Below are positions 8,515 to 17,091 of a DNA stretch of 64,000 nucleotides, in pieces; positions within the stretch are counted from its first letter, which is position 1; every line of letters begins with the position of its first letter. Origin of the DNA: Bordetella petrii (GTDB lineage Bacteria; Pseudomonadota; Gammaproteobacteria; Burkholderiales; Burkholderiaceae_B); contig NC_010170.1 of NCBI RefSeq assembly GCF_000067205.1, positions 1,054,001 through 1,118,000 on the forward strand, given 5' to 3'. The notes below the pieces were generated by a model. The model saw only the letters and a list, made by a program, of their open reading frames with translations, made no database searches and was not told the origin of the DNA. The position numbers and the translations under genes are program-made.

Positions 8515-8967
8515 ATGTACGAAGACTACATGCTGCCGGCATTTGCCGGCATGAAAGTGGATTCGGGCGACGACCGCGTCGAATCGTTCCCGGCCGCCGG
8601 CGACGTCGCCGTGGGTGTGGTGTGCGGCACCAATGCCAGCGGCCTGCTGGTCGCGGGCCCCGGCACCAAGGTGCGCGGCGTGTCGCTGCACACCGCCACG
8701 CTGCCCTACGACGCCTACAAATACGTCGAGGGCGACAGCGTGTCGACCATGACCCGCGGCCTGGTGTGGGTGCGGGTTACCGCCGCCGGCGCCGTGACCG
8801 AGGACGGTCCGGTGAAGTTCGCCGCCGACGGCACGGTGTCGGACGGCGGCGCCAACACCCTGAACAATGCGGTCTTCCGCAGCGGCATTGTGACCGGCCC
8901 GAACGGCCAGCAGATCGCCCGGGTGGAGTTGCACAATCCGTTCAGCGTGCCGCCCGCCGCGCCGTAA
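8515..8967 (+). CDS. Structural cement/capsid decoration protein
   Basis: 150 aa beginning MYEDYMLPAFAGMKVDSGDD. Its size, Gly/Ala/Val-rich beta content (VAVGVVCGTNASGLLVAGPG) and position between the DUF2213 gene and the major capsid gene fit the Gp24-like structural cement proteins that stabilise the expanded head. RBS-like AAGGAG precedes the ATG by 5 bases. No enzyme motif. Confidence 0.75.
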   Translation: MYEDYMLPAFAGMKVDSGDDRVESFPAAGDVAVGVVCGTNASGLLVAGPGTKVRGVSLHTATLPYDAYKYVEGDSVSTMTRGLVWVRVTAAGAVTEDGPVKFAADGTVSDGGANTLNNAVFRSGIVTGPNGQQIARVELHNPFSVPPAAP

Positions 8968-8992
8968 GCACGTCGCCGAACTCACCCATAGG

Positions 8993-9014
8993 GCCCGCCT
9001 TGAGCGGGCTTTTC
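8993..9014 (+). terminator. Weak terminator/mRNA hairpin before the capsid gene
   Basis: 6-bp stem GCCCGC/GCGGGC (8993-8998, 9004-9009) followed by TTTTCT. It lies in the late operon just upstream of the capsid gene, so it may tune or process mRNA rather than stop transcription. Confidence 0.6.
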
Positions 9015-9033
9015 TCATTTCCGCGAGGGAAAG

Positions 9034-9996
9034 ATGGACAAACACATGCATTACGACGAGGCCGACCTGGCCGGCGTCCAGGCCTTTGCCCCGACCATGG
9101 GCGGCCTGCGCGAAGACGAGGGCATCTATGCCGCCCGGGAGCTCGACTACGTCAAGTCGCGCACCTACGACAAGAAGATGCCCCCCATGAAGGGCCTGCA
9201 GCTGGTTCCGCAGTCCAGCGAAGTGCCCGAATGGGCCGAAACCTACACCTACAAGGTATATGACCAGGTCGGCATGGCCAAGATCATCGCCAACTACGCC
9301 GACGACCTGCCGCGCGTGGACGTCTACGGCCAGGAAGTCACCGCCCGGATCAAGGATATCGGCGACTCCTACGGCTACAACGTGGGTGAACTGCGCGCCA
9401 GCACCGCCATGCGCACGTCGCTGCCGCAGCGCCGGGCCGCCGCGGCGCGCCGCGCCATCGAGGTCAAGCAGAACCAGATCGCCATGGTGGGCGACGCCCA
9501 GCACAAGCTCTACGGACTGACCAACCACCCGAACATCGGCATGACGACCGGGCTGAACGGCGACTGGGCCAACCCGGCGACCACGGCCGACCAGATTCTC
9601 GACGATCTGAATGCGCTGTACAACGCCGTGCGACTGCAGTCCAAGGGCGTGCACACGCCGAACGTGCTGGCGATTCCCAGCACGCAGCACGCGGCGCTGT
9701 ATTCCAAGCGCCTGTCGGACTCCGGCGGCCTGACGGTGGGCGAGTTCTTCGTCAAGCAGCACCCTGGCCTGCGCATCGAGGAAGTGCCCGAGCTGTCCGA
9801 CGCCGGCACCGGCGGCGTGTCGCTGGCGATCATGTACGAGCGCAGCGAAGAGAACCTGAGCATGGAAAACCCCATGCCGTTCAACCAGCTGGCCGCTCAG
9901 GCGCGCAATCTCGAGCTGGTCGTGCCTTGCCTGGCGCGCACCGGCGGCGTCGCGGTGTACTACCCGCTGGCGCTCACCAAGGCGGAGGGCATCTGA
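9034..9996 (+). CDS. Major capsid protein (DUF2184 type)
   Basis: 320 aa; GAGGGAAAG precedes the ATG. The sequence has capsid character, with an N-terminal arm, then KGLQLVPQSSEVPEWAETYT, YADDLPRVDVYGQE, and a C-terminal RTGGVAVYYPLAL strand. Position after protease/scaffold and cement genes and the length match DUF2184 major capsid proteins of HI1409-type phages. It would form the icosahedral shell. Confidence 0.88.
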   Translation: MDKHMHYDEADLAGVQAFAPTMGGLREDEGIYAARELDYVKSRTYDKKMPPMKGLQLVPQSSEVPEWAETYTYKVYDQVGMAKIIANYADDLPRVDVYGQEVTARIKDIGDSYGYNVGELRASTAMRTSLPQRRAAAARRAIEVKQNQIAMVGDAQHKLYGLTNHPNIGMTTGLNGDWANPATTADQILDDLNALYNAVRLQSKGVHTPNVLAIPSTQHAALYSKRLSDSGGLTVGEFFVKQHPGLRIEEVPELSDAGTGGVSLAIMYERSEENLSMENPMPFNQLAAQARNLELVVPCLARTGGVAVYYPLALTKAEGI

Positions 9997-9997
9997 T

Positions 9998-10333
9998 ATG
10001 GAAAAGCACGTCAAGAACCTGGCGGCTTTCGCCATCGTCACCGCCGCCGGCGAGGTCATCCCGCCCCTGCAGACCTCCAAGGCGCCCATCGACATCACCA
10101 AGCGCGACACCGCAGCGCTGATCAAGCGCGGGACGCTCGAGGTCGTGGGCGCCAAGGCTGGCAACAAGACCGCCGCCGGCGAGGGCGACGCGCCGCTCGA
10201 CCCGGCCACCATGAAGGCCGCGCAGCTCAAGGCCGAGCTGGACCAGCTGGGCGTCGAGTACGCCGGCAATGCCAGCACCGAGGTGCTGCGCGACCTGTAC
10301 GTCGCCAAGCTGGCCGAGCAGGCGGGGCAGTGA
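9998..10333 (+). CDS. Head protein with C-terminal HeH/SAP-like helix pair
   Basis: 111 aa, starting one base after the capsid stop. The N-terminal half is a small beta-rich domain (NLAAFAIVTAAGEVIPPLQ). The C-terminal 35 residues (MKAAQLKAELDQLGVEYAG, then TEVLRDLYVAKL) resemble an HeH/LEM/SAP helix-extension-helix DNA-binding motif often fused to small phage head proteins. Likely involved in head completion. Role is inferred. Confidence 0.65.
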   Translation: MEKHVKNLAAFAIVTAAGEVIPPLQTSKAPIDITKRDTAALIKRGTLEVVGAKAGNKTAAGEGDAPLDPATMKAAQLKAELDQLGVEYAGNASTEVLRDLYVAKLAEQAGQ

Positions 10334-10335
10334 CC

Positions 10336-10716
10336 ATGGCCGCCACCGTCGAGCTACTGGACTTCCTGGCGCCGGCGGTGGCGGGCATGTCGGCCGAGGA
10401 CAAGCAGAAGGCCCTGGACATCGCCGCCGACTACCGGCCGGCGTGCCTGCCCGAGGCCAAGCAGGATGAGGCACAGGCCTGGTACGCCGCCTGGCTTCTT
10501 TATGGGCGGCTGCAACAGCAGGCCGCCCAGGACAGCGGCGGCGTGGCGCCCGCCGGCGTGGTAAGCGAGAAAGAGGGTGATCTGTCGCGCACCTACGGGC
10601 GGGCGGCTGGCGCCGATGATCCGGCTGGCTTCTACGGCAACTACGATCGACTGGCCAGGCTGTGCCGTGCCGGAGCGATCATCGTCGGAACGAGGCGCCG
10701 CTATGGCTGCTGTTAA
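10336..10716 (+). CDS. Head-tail connector protein (DUF4054-like)
   Basis: 126 aa. ATG 10336 is preferred to the in-frame GTG at 10330 that overlaps the previous stop. It contains EDKQKALDIAADYRPACL, QAWYAAWLLYGRL and YGNYDRLARLCRAG; a helical body with a C-terminal aromatic and Cys-rich tail is usual for DUF4054 connectors that sit on the portal. It overlaps the next gene by 14 bases. Confidence 0.7.
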   Translation: MAATVELLDFLAPAVAGMSAEDKQKALDIAADYRPACLPEAKQDEAQAWYAAWLLYGRLQQQAAQDSGGVAPAGVVSEKEGDLSRTYGRAAGADDPAGFYGNYDRLARLCRAGAIIVGTRRRYGCC

Positions 10717-11161
10717 GACCATCGACCGCGGGCTGAATCGCCTCATGGTCCAGGCCCAGGCCCTGGATGGCGCCGGCGTGAAGTTCGGCATCCAGGCCGA
10801 CGCAGGCGCGGATCCGGCCAGTGGCGTCGATCTCCTGGACATTGCGATCTACAACCACTACGGCACCGAGCATATCCCGGCGCGGCCTTTCATCGGTGAC
10901 TTCGCCGAAAAGAATGGCAGGGTGCTGGGCCAGGCCATGGACCGCGTGGCCATGGCAGTGCAGGACGGCCGGCTGTCGGCGGACGCCGGGCTGGATCAGT
11001 TGGGCACCTTCGCCGAGCGCCACCAAAAGGCCCACGTACAGCAGTCCAGGGGCTGGGCCGTGCCGAATGCACCATCCACCGTCGCCAAGAAGGGCAGCGA
11101 CGTGCCGCTGATCGACCAGGGCGTGCTGGTCAACGCCATTCGTTACGAAAAGGTGCGCTGA
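10703..11161 (+). CDS. Tail completion/virion morphogenesis protein
   Basis: 152 aa. The central IYNHYGTEHIPARPFIGDF and C-terminal KKGSDVPLIDQGVLVNAI segments follow the pattern of HK97 gp10-like and Mu G-like proteins (HIPARPF then a 'LIDTG.L' element), which terminate the tail tube and join head to tail. Its end overlaps the next start by one base. Confidence 0.72.
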   Translation: MAAVKTIDRGLNRLMVQAQALDGAGVKFGIQADAGADPASGVDLLDIAIYNHYGTEHIPARPFIGDFAEKNGRVLGQAMDRVAMAVQDGRLSADAGLDQLGTFAERHQKAHVQQSRGWAVPNAPSTVAKKGSDVPLIDQGVLVNAIRYEKVR

Positions 11162-11517
11162 TGGGCTTTCGCAGACCGCAGACTATCCGCCCGCGCGCCG
11201 AAGGCGGCTATGTGAAAGGCCGGTGGGTCGAGGGAGCCGACGCGGCGCCATACACCATCCAGGCCTCGGTGCAGCCGGCCCGCCTGTCCGACCACGACGT
11301 GCTGCAGCCGAACCCAGAGGGTCGGCGCATCACTGCGGCCGTGCGCATCTACACCACGGCCGTGCTGAATGTGGCCGGCCAGGACGATCAGAACGGCGAC
11401 CGTCTGGTCTGGGACCGGGCGCCGCACCCGGGTGAGTACCTGGTGGTGGCCGTGTCGCCCTGGCAGTCGGGCGTCATTTCGCACTACCGCTATCTGGCGG
11501 TGCTGCAAAACGATTGA
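11161..11517 (+). CDS. Head-tail joining protein, 118 aa
   Basis: ATG shares its A with the previous stop. A small, beta-rich protein (YTIQASVQPARLSDHDVLQP; VAVSPWQSGVISHYRYLAVL) of the size and position of head-tail joining proteins. The C-terminal HYRYLAVLQND is typical of collar proteins in this type of cluster. Exact role not certain. Confidence 0.6.
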   Translation: MGFRRPQTIRPRAEGGYVKGRWVEGADAAPYTIQASVQPARLSDHDVLQPNPEGRRITAAVRIYTTAVLNVAGQDDQNGDRLVWDRAPHPGEYLVVAVSPWQSGVISHYRYLAVLQND

Positions 11518-11671
11518 CAGCCCGCAGAACCCTGGCAGCCTGGCCAGGCCCGACGGGGCAAAGCGTCGGGAAAGGACTACCCGCACCGGGCGGGGCATCC
11601 GGGCACCGGGAGGGCAGTGCCGAGTCGGCCGAGGCCGATAGACCCATCGGGACACACTTACCTGGAACACC
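11518..11671 (+). other. 154-bp GC-rich gap in the late operon
   Basis: No convincing gene. A TTG-started frame runs through it into the next gene but its product is Pro/Gly/Ser-rich and shows no domain. The sequence contains GACGGGGCAAAGCGTCGGG and short GC-rich dyads (CGGGCGGGGC, GGCCGAGGCC). It may be an mRNA processing or structured spacer between head and tail modules. Confidence 0.35.
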
Positions 11672-12187
11672 ATGGACGCGCAAAACGCCATCTTCGAGCT
11701 GGCCGAGCACGTGGCCGCAGACGTGCCAGTCATATTCCGTGACGGCAATGGCAAGCGGCCGGGCCGGCCCTACATCACGCTGAAGGTCACGCCGGCCGCC
11801 CGGTTGCCCGTGCACCTGGGCGCTGTCGACGACAGCGGCGGCCAGCAGGTGTCCGCGCACCGGGAAGCTGGCGTCGAACTGCAGTACTTCGGCGACGACG
11901 CCTTCCAGGCACTCGACGAAATCAGCCTGCGGCTGGGCTTTCCCAGCATCGTGGACTTCGCCAACGGTCTGGATCTGGCCGTCTTCGACGTCGGCGATGT
12001 CCAGGACATTCCGGTGCCGCGCGACAAGGCGCGCTTCGAGCCGCGGGCCGTCCTCGACTTGCGCGTGCGCTACACCGGAACCCAGATCGACACCGTCGGC
12101 ACGCTGGAAGGCGTCGAGATCGGCGGCAGCCTGTCCGGCGGCATCACAGAGGTGCCGGCCATCGAAATTCCCGCCGCGGCGCCCTGA
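11672..12187 (+). CDS. Phage neck terminator protein-like
   Basis: 171 aa (MDAQNAIFELAEHVAADVPV at the start). Contains GRPYITLKVTPAARLP, VELQYFGDDAFQALDEI and RAVLDLRVRYTGTQIDTVG, matching the general make-up of the gp12-like neck/tail terminator proteins that lie immediately before the tail sheath gene. It probably caps the tail tube and connects it to the neck. Confidence 0.7.
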   Translation: MDAQNAIFELAEHVAADVPVIFRDGNGKRPGRPYITLKVTPAARLPVHLGAVDDSGGQQVSAHREAGVELQYFGDDAFQALDEISLRLGFPSIVDFANGLDLAVFDVGDVQDIPVPRDKARFEPRAVLDLRVRYTGTQIDTVGTLEGVEIGGSLSGGITEVPAIEIPAAAP

Positions 12188-12206
12188 CGCCGCCTGCCTT
12201 GCATCC

Positions 12207-12232
12207 GGCCGCCTTCGAGCGGCCTTTTCTTT
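12207..12232 (+). terminator. Hairpin with T-run before the sheath gene
   Basis: 6-bp stem GGCCGC/GCGGCC (12207-12212, 12219-12224) followed by TTTTCTTT. The same layout as upstream of the capsid gene: a terminator-like hairpin just ahead of a highly expressed structural gene. Confidence 0.6.
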
Positions 12233-12244
12233 GGAGCCACGACA

Positions 12245-13609
12245 ATGGCGAATCTCGACCGGATCGTGAACGTTCAGATTTCCCTGAACACCACCGCGAT
12301 CAAGGAACAAACCTTTTCCGATCTGCTGGTGCTGGCCGCCCATACGCTGTCGGTCAATCGCGTGCTGATCGTGACGCAGGCCGACGAGCTGCTCGAGTTG
12401 GGCCTGCCGACTACCGACCCGCTTTACATGGCGGTGCGCGACGCCTTCAAGCAGATTCCGACGCTCAATCGCATCTACGTGGGCCGCCGCCAGGTCGACG
12501 AGGCCAGCATCACCGTCACCGCGGCGGCCGAGGTGGATTATTCGATCACCTTGAACTGGCGCGATGCCCAGGGGGCCGTGCAGACCGCCACCGCCACCTA
12601 TGCGGGCCTCGCGGCCGACGACACCAGCGACATCGCCACCGCGCTGGCTACCGCCATCAACAACACGGCGGCGCCGGTGACTGCCCTGGCCACCGGCGCC
12701 GCGGTGTCTGTGGATGCCGATGTGGCCGGGGCGGCGTTCGCGCTGGCGGTCGATGGCAACCTGGTCATCAACGCCAGCACGACGTCCGAGTCGCCTTCGG
12801 TGGCGCTCACCGAATGCCGCGCCGAAAATGGCGATTGGTACGGTGTGTCGCTGGCTTCGCGTGCCGAGGCCGATATCCTGGACGCCGCGGAATGGGTGGA
12901 GGCCAATCAGAAACTGCAAGGGGTGGCCTCTGGTGATCCCGGCATCATCGATGCCGGCCTGAACACCGACCTGGCGTCCAAGCTGAAGGCCAAGAACTAC
13001 TTCCGGACGGCTTGCTGGTATCACGCTCTGGCGGCGTCCGAGTGGCTGGATACGGCGGTGGCCGCCAACCGCTTCACCTTCTACCCGGGTGCCGAGACTT
13101 GGGCCAACGTGAAGCTGGCCGGCATCACCGCCGACAACCTGCGCGAGGGTCAGGCTCAGGCCGCATTCAACAAGAATGCCAATACCTTCGAGCCGTTTCG
13201 CAATTTCGCCATCACCCAGAGCGGCAAGGTGGCCGCCGGCGAATGGATCGACGTCATCCGCTTCCGCGACTGGCTGGCCGAGCAGATCAAGGTCGCTGTG
13301 GTGTCGGCCCTGATCAACGTGAAGGGCCAGTTGGGCAAGGTGCCTTACACCGACGGCGGCATCCAGATCGTCACCAACGCCATGCGCGGCGTGCTCGACC
13401 TGGGGGTGGCGCGCGGTGGCATCGCACCCGAGGAAGTCGACGAAGACGGCCGCAAGATTCCGTCTTACACGGTGACGGCGCCGCTGTCTGCGAACGTGCC
13501 GTTCAACGACAAGGCCAACCGCATCCTGCGCGACGTCTACTTCACCGCCCGTCTGGCCGGCGCCATCCACGCCGTCGAGATCAAGGGCAATCTGACCTAC
13601 GAACTGTAA
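12245..13609 (+). CDS. Tail sheath protein (DUF3383)
   Basis: 454 aa. DUF3383 proteins form the contractile sheath around the tail tube. Visible blocks: N-terminal RIVNVQISLNTTAIKEQTFS, the insertion domain with Ala/Thr-rich strands (about 95-190), and the C-terminal polymerisation domain with GEWIDVIRFRDWLAEQIKV and ILRDVYFTARLAGAIHAVEI. This gene is the clearest proof of a contractile tail. Confidence 0.9.
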   Translation: MANLDRIVNVQISLNTTAIKEQTFSDLLVLAAHTLSVNRVLIVTQADELLELGLPTTDPLYMAVRDAFKQIPTLNRIYVGRRQVDEASITVTAAAEVDYSITLNWRDAQGAVQTATATYAGLAADDTSDIATALATAINNTAAPVTALATGAAVSVDADVAGAAFALAVDGNLVINASTTSESPSVALTECRAENGDWYGVSLASRAEADILDAAEWVEANQKLQGVASGDPGIIDAGLNTDLASKLKAKNYFRTACWYHALAASEWLDTAVAANRFTFYPGAETWANVKLAGITADNLREGQAQAAFNKNANTFEPFRNFAITQSGKVAAGEWIDVIRFRDWLAEQIKVAVVSALINVKGQLGKVPYTDGGIQIVTNAMRGVLDLGVARGGIAPEEVDEDGRKIPSYTVTAPLSANVPFNDKANRILRDVYFTARLAGAIHAVEIKGNLTYEL

Positions 13610-13620
13610 TCGGAGCCGCC

Positions 13621-14046
13621 ATGACGGTAAAAACCTACGACCCCGCCAAGGTCAATGTGACCTTCGGGGCCTCCCAGATCACCGGCTTCGCCGAAGATTC
13701 CCAGGTGAACATCGAGGAAATCGGCGACGGCATCACTTCGACGTCGGGCGCCGACGGCGAGGTGGCGCGTGCCATGTCATCGGACCGGCGCTGCCGGGTC
13801 ACGTTGACGCTGCAGCAGACCAGCCGCAGCAACGACGTGCTGTCCGGCTACAACGAGGCCGACCGGCTGAGCGGCGGCGGCGGCGCGCTGCCCATGACGG
13901 TGCGCGACCTGCGTGGCACCACGCTGTTCACGGCGGTCGCGTGGGTCGTGAAAAAGCCGGCCTCCGGCTTCGGCAACGCCGTGGGCACCCGCGAATGGGT
14001 ACTCGAAACCGGCCCTGCCGCTTACTTTGTCGGGGGTAACGACTGA
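13621..14046 (+). CDS. Tail tube protein (DUF3277)
   Basis: 141 aa. The N-terminal YDPAKVNVTFGASQITGFAE and central SSDRRCRVTLTLQQTSRSND are the pattern of DUF3277 tail tube proteins that always follow DUF3383 sheath genes. The last base of the stop is the A of the next ATG. It builds the inner tube through which DNA passes. Confidence 0.88.
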   Translation: MTVKTYDPAKVNVTFGASQITGFAEDSQVNIEEIGDGITSTSGADGEVARAMSSDRRCRVTLTLQQTSRSNDVLSGYNEADRLSGGGGALPMTVRDLRGTTLFTAVAWVVKKPASGFGNAVGTREWVLETGPAAYFVGGND

Positions 14047-14525
14047 TGGCCCGGCCCCACGAGATCACCATCGGTGACACGAAGTTCTATATCCAGCGGT
14101 TCGACGCCTTCGAGGCCCTGGAAATCTTCGGTGACCTGCAGCGCGACATCCTGCCGGCCGCCGGCGGCGCCCTGGCGGCGGCCTTCGGTGCCGAGAATGG
14201 CCCGCGTGACGAGCAGGCCATGATCCAGGCCTTGCGGGAATTGTCGACCACGCTGGACGGCAAGACCCTCAAGGCGTGGGCCGACCGTCTCATCGTGCCC
14301 GACCTGGTCGCCTACGAGCTGCCGGATGCCCAACCCGCCAAACTGGACAAACGCGGCCGTGAGCTCGCCTTCCAGGACTTCACCGAGATCCTGGAACTGA
14401 TGTTCCACGTCATCAAGTGGAACTGTGAAGGCCCTTTGGGGCGCTGGCTCGACCGTTTTGGCGCGGCCCGCGCACAGATGGCGAGCCTGTCGGCCAGTTT
14501 CGCGAAGACCTCGAGCGCGAGCTGA
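14046..14525 (+). CDS. Tail assembly chaperone, short form (G-like)
   Basis: 159 aa in the zero frame. Acidic/helical protein (FYIQRFDAFEALEIFGDLQR; LAFQDFTEILELMFHVIKW) between tube and tape-measure genes, the fixed position of the lambda G/GT pair. A slippery heptamer CCCTTTG lies at 14432-14438 near the 3' end, correctly phased for a -1 shift, and an overlapping -1 frame without its own start continues to 14671. Confidence 0.85.
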   Translation: MARPHEITIGDTKFYIQRFDAFEALEIFGDLQRDILPAAGGALAAAFGAENGPRDEQAMIQALRELSTTLDGKTLKAWADRLIVPDLVAYELPDAQPAKLDKRGRELAFQDFTEILELMFHVIKWNCEGPLGRWLDRFGAARAQMASLSASFAKTSSAS

Positions 14526-14671
14526 TCATCTGGCGGCCGATCCTGGCCGGCCACGCGTCGCTGGCCGACGTCAAGGCTGGCCGGGTCGATCTGGTCGACC
14601 TGCTCAAGATCAACGCGCTGCTGGATGCGCAGGAGGCTGCCCAAGAGGCAGCCGCACGAAAGAAGGGGTAA
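14429..14671 (+). CDS. -1 frameshift extension of the tail chaperone (GT-like)
   Basis: Open frame from after a TGA at 14426 to TAA at 14671 with no ATG, GTG or TTG start. The region after 14510 is good protein (EDLERELIIWRPILAGHASL, then VDLVDLLKINALLDAQEA), so it must be joined to the upstream ORF by -1 slippage. Joined product: residues from 14046 up to the slip, then this frame, about 208 aa. The long form is expected to bind the tape measure, as lambda GT does. It ends 3 bases before the tape-measure ATG. Confidence 0.8.
   Translation, partial: RPFGALARPFWRGPRTDGEPVGQFREDLERELIIWRPILAGHASLADVKAGRVDLVDLLKINALLDAQEAAQEAAARKKG
14432..14438 (+). promoter_or_regulatory. Candidate -1 ribosomal frameshift heptamer CCCTTTG
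   Basis: In the zero frame this reads C CCT TTG, the X XXY YYZ phase. After slippage the P and A sites read CCC TTT. It is the only well-phased heptamer I found between 14429, where the -1 frame opens, and 14525, where the zero frame ends. Confidence 0.65.
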
Positions 14672-14674
14672 CCC

Positions 14675-16537
14675 ATGGCTGTAGTCCGTGAACTGGTGAC
14701 GCTGCTGCGTTACCAGGTCGATCAGTCTGGCCTGCGCGCCTACCAGCAGCGCGCCACGATGGTGGCCGACCGTCTGCGCCGCGGCATGCAGGTGGTGCGC
14801 GAGGCCGGCGTGGGCGCCATGCAGGGCGTGCGCCTGGGCGTCCAGGACGTCCTGCGCGACCAGCGCGCCCTGAATGCCGCCCAGCGCCAGAGCGTCGCAG
14901 AAACCAAGCAGATGGGCGACGGCTACAGCCGCGTGGGCGGCCTGATTCGTGGCGTACTGGCGGGGGTTTCGGCCCTGAGCGCTGCCCGGGTGGCGGACGA
15001 ATGGGCCAGTGTGCGCGGACGCGTGAGCCTGGTGACGGATGGCATTGTCGAGCAAGAGCAAGCCCTGCGCAGCCTTTTCCAGATCGCACAGGACACGCGC
15101 CAGCAGTACGTTGCCACGGCGGACCTGTTCCAGTCGGTCCAGCGCAATCGGAAAGAGCTCGACCTTACGTTGGCCGACTCTCTGCAGCTGACGAAAGCCA
15201 TCGGCCAGGCACTGACCATCGGCGGCGGCAGTACTTCTGCACAGCAAGCGGCACTGGTGCAGCTTGGCCAGGCCCTGGGCGCCGGCGCGCTGCGCGGCGA
15301 CGAGCTGAATTCGATCATCGAGCAGTCGCCGCGGCTGGCGCAGGCCATCGCGGAGGCCTTCGACGTGCCGGTCGGCAAGCTGAAGGAGTTGGGCGAGCAG
15401 GGCAAGCTGGCCAGCAAGGAGCTGGCCAAGGGGCTGCTGAAGCAGTCCGAAAAGCTGGCGCGCGAATTCGACCGCATGCCCAAGACTTTCGGCGCCGCCT
15501 GGACGCTGATCGCCAACAAGTGGGGCCAGATCGTCGACTCCATGAACCGGGCGACCAGCGCCAGCGAGTTGTTTTTCGCAGTCACCAAGCGCCTTGTGGA
15601 TAACCTGGGCGACATCGCCAAAGTGGGCGCGCTGGCGGCGCTGTCTTATGGCATCGTCCGGGTCACTCGCCTGCTGCGTACCATGCGCGTCGCCGCCTGG
15701 GCCTCGCTGGGGCCTTACCTGGCTATCGCCGCGGCGCTGGCCGCGATCTACCTCGTCGGCCAGGACATTTGGGTGTGGCTCCAGGGAGGCGACTCGATCC
15801 TGGGCACGCTGGTGGGCCGCGTAGAGGACTGGCAGTTCCAGCTCGACACGATTCTGATCGCCGCCAAGGAAATCTGGTGGGCGATAGAGGATATCGCCAC
15901 GGCGCTGGCGAATAGCGCCGCGCAATCGCTTGGCTTGGGACGCGAGTTCACCGGCCTGGGCGATATCGCGCGGACTGTGTTCCAGGGCATCCTTGATGTC
16001 ATCAAGTGGACATTGGGGATCATCCGGGATCTGCTGAAGGGGCTGGCAGCGATGCTGCGTGGCGACTGGGACGCGGCCGCCAAGCACATCGAGAGCGCGT
16101 TCACCGGCCTGATCAAGCCCCTGGTGTTCCTGGGCAGCAAGGCCGTCGAGATCATGCAGAACATCGGCAAAGCGATCCAGGTATGGGTCACCGACAAGCT
16201 GCATGCGGCCAAACGTGCGCTGGAGGCCCTCGTGCCCGCCGGCTGGTCGGATTCTGAGCAGGCCAAGCGTATGCAGGCTGTCAACTCCACGTTGCGGGAG
16301 TACTTGCCTGATTTCTTGTTTGGCAACGCCTACGGCGTGACGCCAGCCAGCGTGCAGCGCGTCGGTGCGGGCAGCAACGTCACCGTGCAAAACAATATCG
16401 GCGGCGTCACCGTGAATGCACCCAACACGAACCCGGCCAGCGTGGCCGCCGCGACGCAAAAGGGAGTGGGCGGCGCGCTGAACCGCTACGGCAACCCCTT
16501 CGGGTCTGAAGTTCCCATGGTCGAGGTCAGCCCATGA
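14675..16537 (+). CDS. Tail tape measure protein
   Basis: 620 aa. The N-terminal 240 residues carry the tape_meas_nterm pattern (RVADEWASVRGRVSLVTDGI; GGSTSAQQAALVQLGQALG; RGDELNSIIEQSPRLAQAIA). A hydrophobic stretch of about 350-375 (GPYLAIAAALAAIYLVG) fits the membrane-active segment of tape measures. Its length sets tail length; the short 620 aa predicts a short tail. It overlaps the next gene by 4 bases. Confidence 0.92.
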   Translation: MAVVRELVTLLRYQVDQSGLRAYQQRATMVADRLRRGMQVVREAGVGAMQGVRLGVQDVLRDQRALNAAQRQSVAETKQMGDGYSRVGGLIRGVLAGVSALSAARVADEWASVRGRVSLVTDGIVEQEQALRSLFQIAQDTRQQYVATADLFQSVQRNRKELDLTLADSLQLTKAIGQALTIGGGSTSAQQAALVQLGQALGAGALRGDELNSIIEQSPRLAQAIAEAFDVPVGKLKELGEQGKLASKELAKGLLKQSEKLAREFDRMPKTFGAAWTLIANKWGQIVDSMNRATSASELFFAVTKRLVDNLGDIAKVGALAALSYGIVRVTRLLRTMRVAAWASLGPYLAIAAALAAIYLVGQDIWVWLQGGDSILGTLVGRVEDWQFQLDTILIAAKEIWWAIEDIATALANSAAQSLGLGREFTGLGDIARTVFQGILDVIKWTLGIIRDLLKGLAAMLRGDWDAAAKHIESAFTGLIKPLVFLGSKAVEIMQNIGKAIQVWVTDKLHAAKRALEALVPAGWSDSEQAKRMQAVNSTLREYLPDFLFGNAYGVTPASVQRVGAGSNVTVQNNIGGVTVNAPNTNPASVAAATQKGVGGALNRYGNPFGSEVPMVEVSP

Positions 16538-17091
16538 GCTACGTATCGCTGGTCTTCGGCCAGGGCTTCGCCCAGAGCAGCATCGGCGCCGTGACGCTGG
16601 ATGCACTGCTGGGCGAGACCACCGAGCTGAACAGCCGTGCCACCGAGTACGTGGTGGAAGACGGCCCCCCGGTGACCGACCACATCGTGCAGGACTCCGA
16701 GCGCCTGCAACTGACTGGCTGGATCACCGCGGCTGACCTGACGCTGTTCGGCGCCCAGGGCCGCACGAAGCTGGTGTCGGCCAAGGCGGCGTTGCGCCGT
16801 ATCCATGCGGAGCGGCTGCCGGTGGCCGTCGCCACCGGCATGGACGTATACGCCGACATGGCCATGGAAACCTGCAAGATCGAGCGCACGAACGAGGGCG
16901 ACTTCTTCAGCGTGCAGTGCGGTTTTCGCAAGATTCGCAAAGTGGCGCTGCGCATGGCCGATATCCCGCCCGACAAGGTGTCGGCTGCGGCCAAGGGCAA
17001 GGCGGGGCAGACCAGGACCAACGCAGGCAAGGCCGACACGCCTGAGGCGACCCCCAAGCAACAGTCGGACTTGTTTCGGATCCTGAAATGA
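16534..17091 (+). CDS. Baseplate protein, Dit-like
   Basis: 185 aa. It begins MSYVSLVFGQGFAQSSIGAV and has a TEYVVEDGPPVTDHIVQDSE block, typical of Dit-like/gp48-like proteins forming the hub ring at the end of the tail tube in this phage type. A Lys/Ala/Thr-rich C-terminal tail follows. ATGA overlaps on both sides. Confidence 0.72.
   Translation: MSYVSLVFGQGFAQSSIGAVTLDALLGETTELNSRATEYVVEDGPPVTDHIVQDSERLQLTGWITAADLTLFGAQGRTKLVSAKAALRRIHAERLPVAVATGMDVYADMAMETCKIERTNEGDFFSVQCGFRKIRKVALRMADIPPDKVSAAAKGKAGQTRTNAGKADTPEATPKQQSDLFRILK

Noticed and set aside
7180..10308. A 1042-codon open frame on the minus strand
   Set aside because: It lies opposite portal-to-capsid genes with clear domains. 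Its product is a His/Val/Arg/Gly-rich low-complexity sequence, the usual shadow of high third-position GC.
14312..16606. A 764-codon minus-strand frame opposite the tape measure
   Set aside because: Shadow of GC-rich coding DNA; Gln/Leu/Arg-rich without domains or ribosome site. The same holds for long frames opposite the sheath, parB-like and topB genes.
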